Below are positions 44,276 to 56,080 of a stretch of 64,000 bases of DNA, piece after piece. The stretch comes from Hemerocallis citrina. Taxonomy: Eukaryota > Streptophyta > Magnoliopsida > Asparagales > Asphodelaceae. Below the pieces are notes generated by a model that ran no database searches, was not told the DNA's origin, and saw only the letters and a list, made by a program, of their open reading frames with translations. The stretch spans positions 141,067,089 through 141,131,088 of the forward strand of contig CM030367.1 of NCBI GenBank assembly GCA_017893485.1. The letters run 5' to 3'. Made by a program: the position numbers and the translations under genes. Each line of letters opens with the position of its first letter. Within the stretch, counting starts at the first letter, position 1.

Positions 44276-44543
44276 CCTTTGAACTAACTTGTTCACCGTT
44301 GGTCCACAACAAGAGTTGGTTTTCTTGATTATTGGATAATTTTGTTGTCATTTGAATATTAGAGGAGATTTTGGTGGGGAAAGAAGAAGGGAGTAGCCAA
44401 CGGCTCCCCCCCCCCCCAACACACACACACACACACACACACATCCACCCAGCACTAGTGGAGGATCCCGGATGAGGGAGGAGGGAAGATCGAGGAGCGA
44501 CGAGGGGGGCAAGAGGGGGAGAAGGAGGGAGGAGGGAGGAGGG
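44276..44543. other. Low-complexity flank of the Sirevirus-like element
   Basis: A C-run and an (AC)n run (44406-44443), followed by a purine-rich GAGG/GGGAGG stretch (44470-44543) in which the Copia element inserted. Minus-strand frames here are low-complexity translations. Confidence 0.6.
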
Positions 44544-45832
44544 TGTTGATTCTTGATTTTGATGATCACAACACACTGCAACATGTGTCTATGCTATACA
44601 GCCAAATTGCAGGTTGTGCACACAAAAGACTATTCAGCTGAACAAATGAATAAGCACAAAGGCTCCAGATAAAGACAATGGTTAAAGCTTCATTCTAGAC
44701 TCACGACTCAAGACACTATTTTACAATGTGTGTTTTTCAAAACATCAAAAAAAAAAGGTCAAAACAGTTTGAAATAATTTAACTGTTGAGTACCAGTCGA
44801 CCGATGCTTCTATCAGTCGACTGGCAGTACAAAACTGTTTAAATTTATTCAAACTCTGACCAGTCGACTCATTATGGCAACCCAGTCGACTGTTCGAGTG
44901 CTTTTGACCGTTTTCTGTTTTCAAAATCGATATTCAAATTTAAAAGCTCTTAGATCCGTTGGTTGGCAGTTGGAATAACTGTCTCCCAACGTCCAGGAGT
45001 TCTAACTCTATAAATAGAGTTCAGAACTCACTAAAAAAGATCTAACAATTTTTTTAACAATCCCGAGCAATCTTTGAGCATTTCTAAGTGTTAAAGAGAA
45101 AAAGCTTTCAAGTTCTAAGTTTCTGGTTCTCTACACTCAGTCCAGTATAACATCGGGATTCGTTCTGGACTGGGTATAGAAGTCGACCTCCTTTTAGCCA
45201 CGTTCCACATTACATAACACAAATAAGGCTATAGGTTGACTGTAAATTTTTTATTGTTTCTTTTTGCTCTCGGTTGGAGAGTTAGACTCTAGGGTGTAGA
45301 GTCAGTCGTTTCACTCTTGGTGGTAGAGTGGGTCTGCTTTCTCTGGTTGAGAGAAAGGACTACGGGTTAGACAAGGTTGTTGTCTGAACGCCGTAGGGTA
45401 TTCTTGTAAACTTGTTTTTCAAGAATAGTGGAAATCTCAAGTGGGTTGCTTGGGGACTGGATGTAGGTCGGAAGGACCGAACCAGGATATATCGTGTGTA
45501 CTCTGTGGTTGTTTCTCTTGCACTTGCATTTACTTTTTTCTGTTTATTTAAGTTCTGTGAAACTTGTCTGGACAGTCGACTCAGCACATTACCAGTCGAC
45601 TGGTCAGTCTCGTATCTTTAAATATTAACTGTGTCTTCAGTCGCCTGTCTCAACTTTAAGTCGACTGCACAGAGTTGTTTGTATTTTTCTTTTATTTGGT
45701 CATCTCAGTCAACTGGTTCACTCCTAAGTCGTCTGCACCGAAAAAAAATTATTTATTCCGCAGTTTATCTTAATTAACACTATTCACCCCCCCCCCCTCT
45801 AGTGTTTGTTGCCTCGCCTACAGGATCCAACA
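44544..45832 (+). repeat. 5' LTR of Sirevirus-like element
   Basis: 1289 bp, TGTTGATTCTTGATTTTGAT to GGATCCAACA. TATAAATAG lies at 45009-45017. It carries several copies of AGTCGACT (44814, 44861, 44883, 45573, about 45592, about 45657). Compared with the 3' LTR it lacks about 150 bp after CAAGACAC near 44710. Confidence 0.9.
45009..45017 (+). promoter_or_regulatory. TATA box of Sirevirus-like LTR
   Basis: TATAAATAG, conserved in the 3' LTR at 53452-53460. It is the probable core promoter of the element transcript. Confidence 0.6.
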
Positions 45833-45834
45833 CT

Positions 45835-45846
45835 TGGTATCAGAGC
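45835..45846 (+). other. Primer binding site of Sirevirus-like element (tRNA-Met)
   Basis: TGGTATCAGAGC two bases after the 5' LTR. Confidence 0.9.
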
Positions 45847-45859
45847 AAGGTTAAAGGCT

Positions 45860-47678
45860 ATGACAACTACTTCGAATGCAAATCAGTACCATGAAGGCCA
45901 ATCTACACAAAGGTCACCTCTATTCGATGGAACAAACTACAATTATTGGAAGTGCAGAATGAGAATCTACCTCCAATCAATCAACTATGAAATATGGCAC
46001 ATGACGGAGACGGAATACACTGCCCCTACTATTCCATATGCACAATGGAATGATGATCAAAAGAACCAAACTATGAATAATGCAAAAGCAATGAATGCAT
46101 TATTTTGTGCTCTCACAAAGGAGGAGTTCAACTGTGTATCAAATGCTACAACCGCACATCAAATCTGGCATACACTCGAGGTAACTCATGAAGGAACAAA
46201 TAAAGTGAAAGAATCTAAAATCTTTGTTCTTGTTCACAGGTTTGAGATGTTCCACATGAAGAAAAATGAAACTGTGTACGAGATGATCACCAGATTTACT
46301 GATATTATAAACTCACTTGTGGCACTTGGAAAGACATACACTCAAGCAGAGATGGTTAGAAAAGTTCTTCGTGCACTCACTCCTGAATGGGAAAAGAAGA
46401 CCACTGCAATAGAAGAAGCAAATGATTTGTCACAACTTTCTCTTGAGAATCTTGTGGGAAATCTAATGGCGTACGAGGTTCAAATTGAAGAGCGAAAGAA
46501 TGATGCAGAATCACAACAAGCAAAGAAGAAATCATTGGCTTTTAAAGCCAATAACAGACTCAGAAGATGAGGAAGAAGATGAAGAGGAGATAGCAATGTT
46601 CACTAGAAGATTCAAAAAATTCCTAAAGAAAGGTAAGTTCAATTCCAAAATTAGAGATTCTAATGATCCTCCTACTTGTTTCAGGTGCAATAAAACAGGT
46701 CACATGAAGAAGGATTGTCCCCTAGAAAATACAAAGAATAAGGGAAAGACATCCAACTTCAAGAAGGACAAGTACACAAAGAATAAGTTTGCCAAGAACA
46801 AGAAGGCTTACCAAGTAACTTGGGATGACAGTGATTCTTCTTCAGAAGAAGAAACTGATGAAAACAATGAAGTTGCAAACATGTGCTTTATGGCTTCACA
46901 AGATCATGTAAGTAATGATTTTGATTCAGAAGATTCACTTGATGTTTTTAATGAAATCTTTCAAGAGTTGAAATAGGAAAAGATTAGAGTTAAGAATCTA
47001 GAGAAAGTTAATCAAACACTTTCTCAAGAAAATCTTAACCTCGATAAGGAAGTGAAATCTTTAAATTCTCGCATTGCAAGTTTAGATACTGATCTTGAAT
47101 CTCTAAAAAAGAATTATGAAGAGATATCCAAGAACGTGTCTAAGTTTAACAAAGGCAAAGAGAATTTAAATGATGCCCTTCATCATCAAGTGAAATCTAG
47201 TCAAAAATATGGTCTTGGTTTCAAAAATTCTTCTATAAAAGAATCTTCTTCTAAAAACACTAGTAGAAATAAATCAGAATCTATTTCTAGTGTTACACAT
47301 AAATTATATGAATTTTTTGAAAAGCCTAAGGTAGTAAATTTTAGTGATAAAAGTAAGTCTGACGTTCGGTTAAGTCGACTGAGTCCATCCATCAGTCGTC
47401 TGTCCAGAGGAATTGAATCTTATTCAACAAGATCAAAACCTCATATAAGTCGACCTGTCGTATCATCCAGTCGACTGACTGTTAGTAGAAGTCGACTGAA
47501 GGATACTGTAAAGTCGACTGGACAGAACAAATTTGTATGGGTTCCAGTTAACTTAAATCAGAATGATAGAATTGCGTACATCAATTCATATTTATTAAAT
47601 GTGTGTAATTCTATTAATTTTATTCTTGCTTATGGAGGAAAATCAAACTCATTATGGATTTGGTTTTCCCCAAACTAA
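45860..47678 (+). pseudogene. gag: gag of Sirevirus-like element
   Basis: The likely start is MTTTSNANQYHEG at 45860, just after the primer site. The first 237 codons hold the Copia gag core (LFDGTNYNYWKCRMRIYLQS; VHRFEMFHMKKNETVYEM). A frameshift near 46550 moves to a second frame with an acidic stretch (DSEDEEEDEEE), a CCHC zinc knuckle CFRCNKTGHMKKDC and a basic tail. A TAG at 46974-46976 is followed in the same frame by a coiled-coil-like, Lys/Ser-rich linker to 47678. That linker holds repeated Ser-Arg-Leu encoded by the AGTCGACTG word. Gag packages element RNA; here it would be truncated. Confidence 0.85.
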
Positions 47679-47731
47679 TATGTTTTGGACCCAATAAAAA
47701 GGGTATCATATTTACCTTGAATATTTTATAG

Positions 47732-50700
47732 GTACCCAAGAAAGATCGCTGGATACTTGACAGCAGGTATTCAAAACATATGACCGGACATGCCAACCTT
47801 CTATCCACCATACAAAGCATCGATGGAGGAACAGTTACCTTTGGTGATAACAACAAAGGAAAAGTCATAGGAATCGGCATGGTTGGTAAAAATTCTAACC
47901 CCACTATAGAAAATGTATTGTTAGTTAGTGGATTAAAACATAATTTGTTAAGTATTAATCAATTGTGTGATAAAGAATATAAAATAGTATTTGAAAAAGA
48001 TGCATGTTTGATTTATGACTCTACTATGCAAAATATCATCTTTCAAGGTTTTCGCAAAAACAATATTTATGAATTGTGTTTGAATACAATTGATTTTTCA
48101 AATGATTTTTGCTTAATAGCTTCTAACAATGACTCTTGGCTTTGGCATAGACGTTTTGGCCATGTGAATATGAAGAATCTCTCAAAAATATCTAAGTATA
48201 GCCTAGTTAAAGGACTGCCAAAACTATCCTTTAAAAATGATAAGTTATGTGATGCATGTCAACTAGGAAAACAAATCAAATCCACTTTTAAAACAAAAGA
48301 AGTAATTTCTACTAGTAGGCCGCTCGAATTAATTCATATGAATTTATTTGGTCCTACTAGAGTTGCTTCTTTAAATAAAAGTAGATATATATTTGTTTTA
48401 GTAGATGATTTTTCAAGATTCACTTGGATATTCTTTTTAAAGCATAAGAATGATGCTTTTGATGAATTTGCAAATTTTTGTAAACGTATTCAAAATCAAA
48501 GATCTCTAACCATGGTCACTATTAGAAGTGATCATGGTGGAGAATTTGAGAATGAAACATTTATAAAATATTGCAACAAGAATGGTATAACACATTCATT
48601 TGCATTTCCTAGAGCTTCACCACAAAATGGAGTGGTTGAAAGGAAAAATAGGACTTTGCAAGAATGCACACGTACCATGCTTGTTGAAAGCAATTTACCA
48701 AAGTACTTTTGGGCTGAAGCCGTTGCTACAGCTTGTTATGTTTTAAATAGGATTCTTATAAGACCTAAGCTAAAGAAGACTTGTTATGAGTTATTTTTTA
48801 ACAAAATTCCTAAAGTCTCCTATTTTAAGACATTTGGTTGTAAGTGTTTTATTCTGAACACTAAAGATAATCTAGATAAATTTAATCCTAGATCTAATGA
48901 GGGTATCTTTTTAGGATACTCAAATAGGAGTAAAGCATATAGAATTTTCAATAAGTCTACAATGACTATTGAAGAGTCAATGCATGTTACATTCGATGAA
49001 TCTCTGCCTTCATCAAATTTAAATAAAGATGATGAAACTGATTCATCACCTTTAAATAATGTGATTAAATCCTTAGAACAAACTAGTCTTGCGGATAAGT
49101 CGACCGATAAGGACTCTCAGTCGACTGAAGTAAAGCAGTCGACTGAAGAACCTGTCAAGTCAACTGATCCTATTGTGATATCTTCAACTTTACCAAAATC
49201 TTTTGTTGAAGTTAAAGATCATCCTCATGACTTAATAATTGGTGACATCTCCCATGGTATTCAGACACGGTCACATATTAATATGATTTCTCATACAGCA
49301 TTCTTGTCGGATTTTGAACCGAAAAATATACAAGAAGCTTGTGAGAATGAATTTTGGATGAATGCCATGCAAGATGAATTAAACCAATTTATAAGAAATG
49401 ATGTATGAGATTTAGTTCCACGACCTCCTGATCAGACAATTATTGGTACCAAATGGGTATTCAAAAATAAGTTAGATGAATCAGGACAAGTTGTAAGGAA
49501 CAAAGCTAGACTAGTTGCTCAAGGGTATAATCAAGAAGAAGGTATAGATTTTGATGAAATATATGCTCCTGTTGCTAGACTAGAATCAATTAGAATTTTA
49601 TTATCTTTTGCATGTTTCATGAATTTTATACTTTATCAAATGGATGTTAAAAGTGCTTTCCTTAATGGGTTCATTAAAGAGAATGTTTATGTTAAACAAC
49701 CACCAGGTTTTAAATATGAACAATTCCCAGATCATGTTTATAAATTGAAAAAAGCTTTGTACGGTCTTAAACAAGCATCTCGTGCTTGGTATGATCGTCT
49801 GAAAACTTTTCTTTTAGAAACAGGATTTGAGATAGGTAAAGTAGACACTATCTTGTTTATTAAGAGAGTTAAGAATGATATCTTAATCATACAAATATAT
49901 GTTGAAGATATAATCTTTGGTTCTACTAATAATAATCTATGTCAAGAGTTTGCTAATACCATGGAAAACGAGTTTGAGATGAGTCACATGGGTGAACTCA
50001 ATTATTTCCTTGGACTTCAAATTAAACAGTCCTCAAATAGCATATTTATTAATCAAGAAAAATATGCAAAGGAATTACTCAAACGGTTTGACATGGATAG
50101 TACAAGTAGTAAATCCACACCTATGGCTACTACTACTACCCTTGACAAAGATATATTAGGTAAGAGTGTTGATCAAAAACTCTATCGAGGTATGATTGGT
50201 TCGCTCTTATATATTACTGCAAGTAGACCAGATATTATGTTCAGCGTATGTTTATATGCTAGATATCAGTCTAGTCCTAAAGAGTCTCATTTAAAAGCTG
50301 TGAAACGAATTTTAAGATACATTAAAGGCACATCTGATTATGGTTTAATTTATCCACGCACCGATAATTTTCAACTTTTGTCGTATAGCGATGCTGATTT
50401 TGCTGGTAGTAAAACTGATCGCAAGAGCACTAGTGGGACATGTCACTTTTTGGGACATTCACTAGTTTCTTGGTACAGTAAAAAGCAAAATTCAGTATCC
50501 GTATCAACTACAGAAGCTGAATATATCGCTGCAAGTTTGGCATGTGCACAAATCTTGTGGATGAAACAAACTTTATTAGATTATGGTATTTTCTTTGAAA
50601 AACCTTCAATTATGTGTGATAATACCAGTGCAATTAATCTATCTAAAAATTCGATTCAACATTCACGTACGAAACATATTGATATTCGACATCATTTTCT

Positions 50701-50851
50701 ACGTTATCATGTTTTAAAAGGAGATATATCTTTAGACTTTATCACTACTGATAAACAAGTAGCAGATATCTTTACTAAACCCCTTAAAAAAGATACTTTT
50801 ATTAACTTAAGAAGAGAACTTGGAATATGTAATTTTATTGATATTTGTTGA
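47732..50851 (+). pseudogene. pol: pol of Sirevirus-like element: protease, integrase, RT, RNase H
   Basis: One frame in the Copia order. The protease site reads WILDSRYSKHMTG (47750-47788), with Arg and Tyr in place of the usual Gly and Cys of DSGC. The integrase zinc site HRRFGH...CDACQLGK is present. The first catalytic Asp is replaced by Asn in LIHMNLFGP (codon at 48341-48343), while RSDHGGEF and NGVVERKNRT keep the second Asp and the Glu. A TGA at 49406-49408 replaces Trp in the usual NDVWDLVP. RT follows with [10 protein letters not shown] and a YVED box (codon 49904-49906) in place of YVDD. RNase H ([24 protein letters not shown]) looks intact and ends at 50851. Four independent lesions make this copy unable to move by itself. 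Confidence 0.9.
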
Positions 50852-51326
50852 AAATTTCATCTGTTAAGTCGACTGTGTTTTGATTAAGTCGACTGTACTG
50901 TATTTTTACATATACTTATTTTATTCTCTGAACAGTCGACTGAACCTTCTTCAAGTCGATTGATCAGTAGATATAAAAATTAAGTCTCTTCTCGACTAAG
51001 TCGACTGCTCTACCCTATCAGTCGACTGTCGCGAGTTCAATTGTCTTCAGTGACGATTCATCACACAGTTTTTGAGATAAAAGTTTCTCTTCTTTTCACC
51101 CGTGACCTAACCATCAGCCGTTGATCTCTTCCCCTTCAATCACAGCCATCAATCTCTAGTTAAAAACCCTTCTCCCAGCCTCCATCTTCACTTTTACCAT
51201 TACCCCTAAAATTCGAAACCCTAAGGCCAGAGAAGAAGAAGAAGTCGACTGCCGTGTTGCTGCTGCTCGACTCCTAGTTGTTCTTTCTCTTCCCTCTTGG
51301 TAAAATCTTCCCTTAGCTCCTTTCTT
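50852..51326 (+). other. Spacer between pol and env-like frame, palindrome-rich
   Basis: Non-coding. It holds at least six copies of AGTCGACTG or close variants (near 50866, 50887, 50934, 50998, 51020, 51243). Confidence 0.7.
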
Positions 51327-52388
51327 ATGGCACCCAAACGTTCTAAAAGATCTCATGATGCTAGTTCATCATCTCAAGATTATTCTCAATATCTTTTGAG
51401 TCCTGATCTATTAGAACGGTGGTATCTTATGTGTAGCATTGTCATTTTTCCAGGACGATTTGTCAATTTTAATGACTTAGATCGGTTTAACCTAGTTTTC
51501 CTTTTCCAAAACTGTAGTCTTTATGAATATCTATCTTTAGTCAATCAACCCGATTATTATCCCCAACTTATCTATCTTTTTTACACGAACATGAGAGTTG
51601 TTCAAATGAAAGATGGAGATGTTGTTATCCGTTCTTCAGTCAAAAATACTAAGATGACTCTCACACCCGAGAGAATAAATCTCATAATGGGTATTGATGA
51701 CGAGGGACTCGATCTAGGTGACATTATCCTTGATGATTTCTCTGTTTTATCTAAAATATTTTTGCCCAATCATGGACCCCCAATGACTAGTAAGAATATA
51801 ACACCTGTTGCAAAATTGGTTGCAAGAATACTTGCTTATAACATTCTTCCCAAATGAGAAAGTTATGATCAGTATTCTATGGAACTGCAACAAGCTGTTT
51901 ATGCCATTTTTGATAAGATTGTCATAAATTGGGGTCGTGTCATTTTTTCCAAACCTGAACAAAATCATACTCACTTCTTACTTTTTGGAGGTCTCCTTAC
52001 TCGAGTCTTTCAGGCTTATGATATTGATCTCGACTCCGAGACCAATGTCGTTAAGCACTATGAATGCTTCGATCGTGCTAGTTTAGCCCGTATGAAGCTT
52101 CTTGATGCTCCTCCTAGAACATCCCCTAGGTCTCCTCCTCCCTCACAAGTACCTTTGGCATCTTCTGTTAGACCATCAGCATCTTCTAGTTCATCTCGTC
52201 CTCATGCTAATTATGATGATCCATCTACTCTTTATCAATGTGTCAATTATCTTATGGAACATTCACTGTCTGTTGATTCTCAGCTTGACTCTCTTGACTC
52301 CAAAATCTCCCACCTAACCAACCTCTTTACCTCTCAATTTTCCCCTCCATCTCAAGCTGTTGATGAAGACTCGGAAGACGACGATTGA
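51327..52388 (+). pseudogene. env-like (third) frame of Sirevirus-like element
   Basis: A frame of about 353 codons starting MAPKRSKRSHDASSSS, interrupted by one in-frame TGA at 51855-51857. It contains FPGRFVNFNDLDRFN and VKNTKMTLTPERINLIMGID, a globular middle, a Ser/Pro-rich stretch, and a C-terminal heptad-like segment (LDSLDSKISHLTNLF) ending in acidic residues. I see no signal peptide and no clear membrane segment. Position after RNase H and overall make-up match the env-like genes of Sireviruses, whose function is unknown; an envelope role is not shown. Confidence 0.7.
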
Positions 52389-52839
52389 TGATTTTTTACT
52401 TTTATTTTTCATATGTATTTTTCCTTATTTCTTTGTTGTTAGTTTATGTATGCGACAGTTATTTCTGTGTTTATTTATGCAAAAGACTGGTTAGTTTTTG
52501 TTTTTTTGTTGATGATAAAGGGGGAGAAATACCTCTTACTGTGTGTTTGATATGTTCTGTGTGTTTCTCTCTGATAAGTCGACTGCTAACAATATAAGTC
52601 GACTGATATTACTGTTTATTCTGTCTACTGTGTTTTGCTGTGTTTCTCTCTGATAAGTCGACTGGTCATATCATAAGTCGACTTATACAGATTGTTTAAA
52701 AGTTTCAATTACTGTCTTATGCTATATCTTTGTGTATGCATATTGTGTTTTTAATAGGGGGAGCATTTAAATCCTATGCTTGTATTTTTTTTTATATTGT
52801 TATCAGCTATTGTGTTGTCATCATCAAAAAGGGAGAGAA
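52389..52839 (+). other. 3' region with three polypurine tracts
   Basis: AAAGGGGGAGAAA (about 52517), ATAGGGGGAGCA (about 52755) and AAAAAGGGAGAGAA (52826-52839, next to the LTR) are repeated candidate plus-strand priming sites, a known Sirevirus trait. Four AGTCGACT words lie between them (near 52578, 52597, 52656, 52674). Confidence 0.75.
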
Positions 52840-54289
52840 TGTTGATTCTTGATTTTGATGATCACAACACACTGCAACATGTGTCTATGCTATACAGCTA
52901 AATTGCAGGTTGTACACACAAAAGACTATTCAACTGAATAAATGAACAAGCACAAAGGTTCCAGATAAAGACAATGGTTAAAGCTTCATTCTAGACTCAA
53001 GACTCAAGACAAGACTCAAGACTCAAGCCAAGACTCAAGACTCAAGCCAAAGTCTCAAGCTTAAAAGTGTCAATTATAGTCATGTCTTGTAAACAATGTA
53101 ATCTTATTTTTGTTGAGTCTTAGTATGATGTAAAGCTTTGTCACACACACATACACTCACTATTTTACAATGTGTGTTTTTCAAAACATCAAAAAAAAAG
53201 GTCAAAACAGTTTGAAATAATTTAACTGTTGAGTACCAGTCGACCGATGCTTCTATCAGTCGACTGGCAGTACAAAACTGTTTAAATTTATTCAAACTCT
53301 GACCAGTCGACTCATTATGGCAACCCAGTCGACTGTTCGAATGCTTTTGACCGTTTTCTGTTTTCAAAATCGATTTTCAAATTTAAAAGTTCTTAGATCC
53401 GTTGGTTGGCAGTTGGAATAACTGTCTCCCAACGTCCAGGAGTTCTAACTCTATAAATAGAGTTCAGAACTCACTAAAAAAGATCTAACAATTTTTTTAA
53501 CAATCCCGAGCAATCTTTGAGCATTTCTAAGTGTTAAAGAGAAAAAGCTTTCAAGTTCTAAGTTTCTGGTTCTCTACACTCAGTCCAGTATAACATCGGG
53601 ATTCGTTCTGGACTGGGTATAGAAGTCGACCTCCTTTTAGCCACGTTCCACATTACATAACACAAATAAGGCTATAGGTTGACTGTAAATTTTTTATTGT
53701 TTCTTTTTGCTCTCGGTTGGAGAGTTAGACTCTAGGGTGTAGAGTCAGTCGTTTCACTCTTGGTGGTAGAGTGGGTCTGCTTTCTCTGGTTGAGAGAAAG
53801 GACTACGGGTTAGACAAGGTTGTTGTCTGAACGCCGTAGGGTATTCTTGTAAACTTGTTTTTCAAGAATAGTGGAAATCTCAAGTGGGTTGCTTGGGGAC
53901 TGGATGTAGGTCGGAAGGACCGAACCAGGATATATCGTGTGTACTCTGTGGTTGTTTCTCTTGCACTTGCATTTACTTTTTTCTGTTTATTTAAGTTCTG
54001 TGAAACTTGTCTGGACAGTCGACTCAACACATTACCAGTCGACTGGTCAGTCTCGTATCTTTAAATATTAACTGTGTCTTCAGTCGCCTGTCTCAACTTT
54101 AAGTCGACTGCACAGAGTTGTTTGTATTTTTCTTTTATTTGGTCATCTCAGTCGACTGGTTCACTCCTAAGTCGTCTGCACCGAAAAAAAATTATTTATT
54201 CCGCAGTTTATCTTAATTAACACTATTCCCCCCCCCCCCCCCCCCCCCCCCCTCTCTAGTGTTTGTTGCCTCGCCTACAGGATCCAACA
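52840..54289 (+). repeat. 3' LTR of Sirevirus-like element
   Basis: 1450 bp. Longer than the 5' LTR because it keeps a roughly 150-bp segment with repeated ACTCAAGACTCAAG(C) words (about 52996-53165), and because its C-run near 54228-54252 is expanded. Substitutions between the LTRs are almost all C/T or G/A. Confidence 0.9.
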
Positions 54290-54427
54290 GAGGGAAGGGA
54301 GCTAAGTTGAATAGACTCAACCAGGGCCGGCCCAACACTTACTGAGGCCTAAAGCAAACTCCGAAATGAGGCTTTTTAAAAACTTATAATAATATTTTGT
54401 TAAAATTAATATATTTTTATTTAAATG

Positions 54428-54670
54428 TTATCTTTCGGGCTTTTGAGATGCAAAATTATTTATTATATTATTGTAATCAATTTCATTCAACATTTCTTTT
54501 TCAATTGATAATAATGCCAATCCATTTAATCTTTGTTGAGACATTGTTGATCTTAGATAAGATTTTATTAATTTTAGTCTTGAAAAACTTCTTTTCTTCG
54601 AAACAACAGTTACGGAAATCGTTAACATTATTCTATAAGCAATATATGTATTTGGAAAAGAATCGAACAT
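54428..54670 (-). pseudogene. hAT transposase C-terminal dimerisation fragment
   Basis: About 80 codons on the minus strand with TISVTVVSKKRSFSRLKLIK and LRSTMSQQRLNGLALLSIE, the conserved C-terminal dimerisation region of hAT transposases (usual form SVASAERSFSKLKLIK...LRSTM...RLxxLALLSIE). The catalytic core and zinc finger are absent, so it is a remnant. Alignment stays open to the end of the fragment at NNFASQK. Confidence 0.85.
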
Positions 54671-55719
54671 GATGAGTGCATAAACTAAAAGCAGGAAAAA
54701 ATTACCTTAGAGGAGGAGTTGTTGCTGAATCTATTCCATTCTCAGCCATTGATATGAACGCAAACAATTCAGACATCTATTCCCAAGCATGCAAGAAAAG
54801 GATGCCCCAAATGCCAGCTCCTACAATTAAAATTGTTTTAGGTCATTTGTGCATATTTGTCAAACATGATGAGTGCATAAAACTAAAAGCAAGATAGTTT
54901 TACCATGGACCTGGGTTCAACCTGGGTGGTGGTTTCTTTCATGTCGTTGCTGACATTAGCAGTGAGGAAGCACAAGACTCGTTGGACGATGTGGTGATCC
55001 AGGCACGAACCTGAGGAAACATATAATTGAACACAAATACGAATTTGTAATTAAATTTGAGTATGTATTCAAAGATTTATGATAGAAAACACACGAATGG
55101 GAGAGGGAGAGGGAGAGAGACTAACCATATAGTAAAGTCGCTTGTGCATCAGATTCAACCCATCCACATCCACATCCACATAAGTTCTAGATGCCCCACC
55201 GCAGTCGACTCCTAGAATTATTCATTCATGCATTCTATCAATCATGATGAATGCATAAAGTAAAATTAAGATAAATTTTCCTTAGAACTCAGAGGTGTTG
55301 TTATTGCAGATGTCAGCAGTGATGAGGGCTGTTAGATGACGAGGAGCAGATGCCTTTGAAGTTGATCAATATCTGAGAAACAAAGATGGGAATTTGAGAT
55401 TAAAACTGCATATGCAGCATGTATTCAAAGATTCATAACAGATAACTAAGAGGGAGAGAGAGAGAGACTTGATGGATCATAAAAGTTTACACTTTCAATG
55501 CAGCCTTTCTCAAATCTCAAGCCTCTTTCCGATCTCTATCATGCTTCAAACCTAATTACCATGTATCATCACGTGGTTGTATGGATATGTTACATATAAA
55601 AAATATTAGATTTTTCAAAGATTTAGCAATAAATTCAAAGATCAGTTGAAGAACACATAATTAACAACCCGAGTATCTCCCATCTGCTCCAAACCCAAAG
55701 AACCTACTCATTTGAGTCG

Positions 55720-56080
55720 TGGGATTGTGGTAGTGGCGACTGTGGGACTGTCATCTCTGTCGCTGACGATCGCGACGGCCGACGGCGACGGGAGGTCAGG
55801 CAGGCGAGTCGCGATGCCTGATGGTTCGACGCCTCACGACTGGGCGACGCGAGAGAGAATGGGCGACTGCCGCGACTGGTCGCGGCGAGAGAGACTCGAC
55901 GCCTCCCGCCTGTGGTCAAGTCGCCGATGTGGTGTGGACTGAGGGTTCGACACTTCGACGGCGACTCGGCGAGCGGCGGAGCGGGCGACGGGGCGAGGAT
56001 TAGAAGACTAAGAAGAGTCAAGAGAGACAAGAGAGACTGAGCGAGGGCGAGGGCGAGACGGCTGAGAGAGACAGAAACTT
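55720..56080. other. GC-rich segment inside the hAT element
   Basis: A CG-rich stretch with repeated GCGACGG/GGCGACT words in an otherwise AT-rich element. Frames are open on both strands but show no known domain (basic, Ser/Arg-rich). It may be the original 5' region of the transposon or captured host sequence. Confidence 0.4.

Larger units (their letters stand above)
44544..54289 (+). mobile_element. Sirevirus-like Copia retrotransposon
   Basis: A 9.75 kb element with a perfect GAGGG duplication (44539-44543, 54290-54294), LTRs from TGTTGATTC to GGATCCAACA, and a tRNA-Met primer site. It has gag, a Copia-order pol (protease, integrase, reverse transcriptase, RNase H) and an env-like frame after pol, followed by several polypurine tracts. 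A long third frame, repeated polypurine tracts and recurrent palindromes are Sirevirus hallmarks. All three frames are broken. The LTRs differ by about a dozen substitutions plus one roughly 150-bp deletion and C-run length, so insertion looks recent. Confidence 0.9.

Noticed and set aside
44247..44584. Pro/Ser/Leu-rich minus-strand frames
   Set aside because: Translation of purine-rich low-complexity DNA and an (AC)n run next to the Copia insertion.
45360..45621. Open frames repeated identically at 45360-45621 and 53803-54064
   Set aside because: They lie in the two LTRs of the Sirevirus-like element and repeat only because the LTRs do.
51327..52388. True viral envelope gene
   Set aside because: No signal peptide, membrane segment or fusion-peptide-like region is visible. 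Only the env-like position and general make-up are supported.
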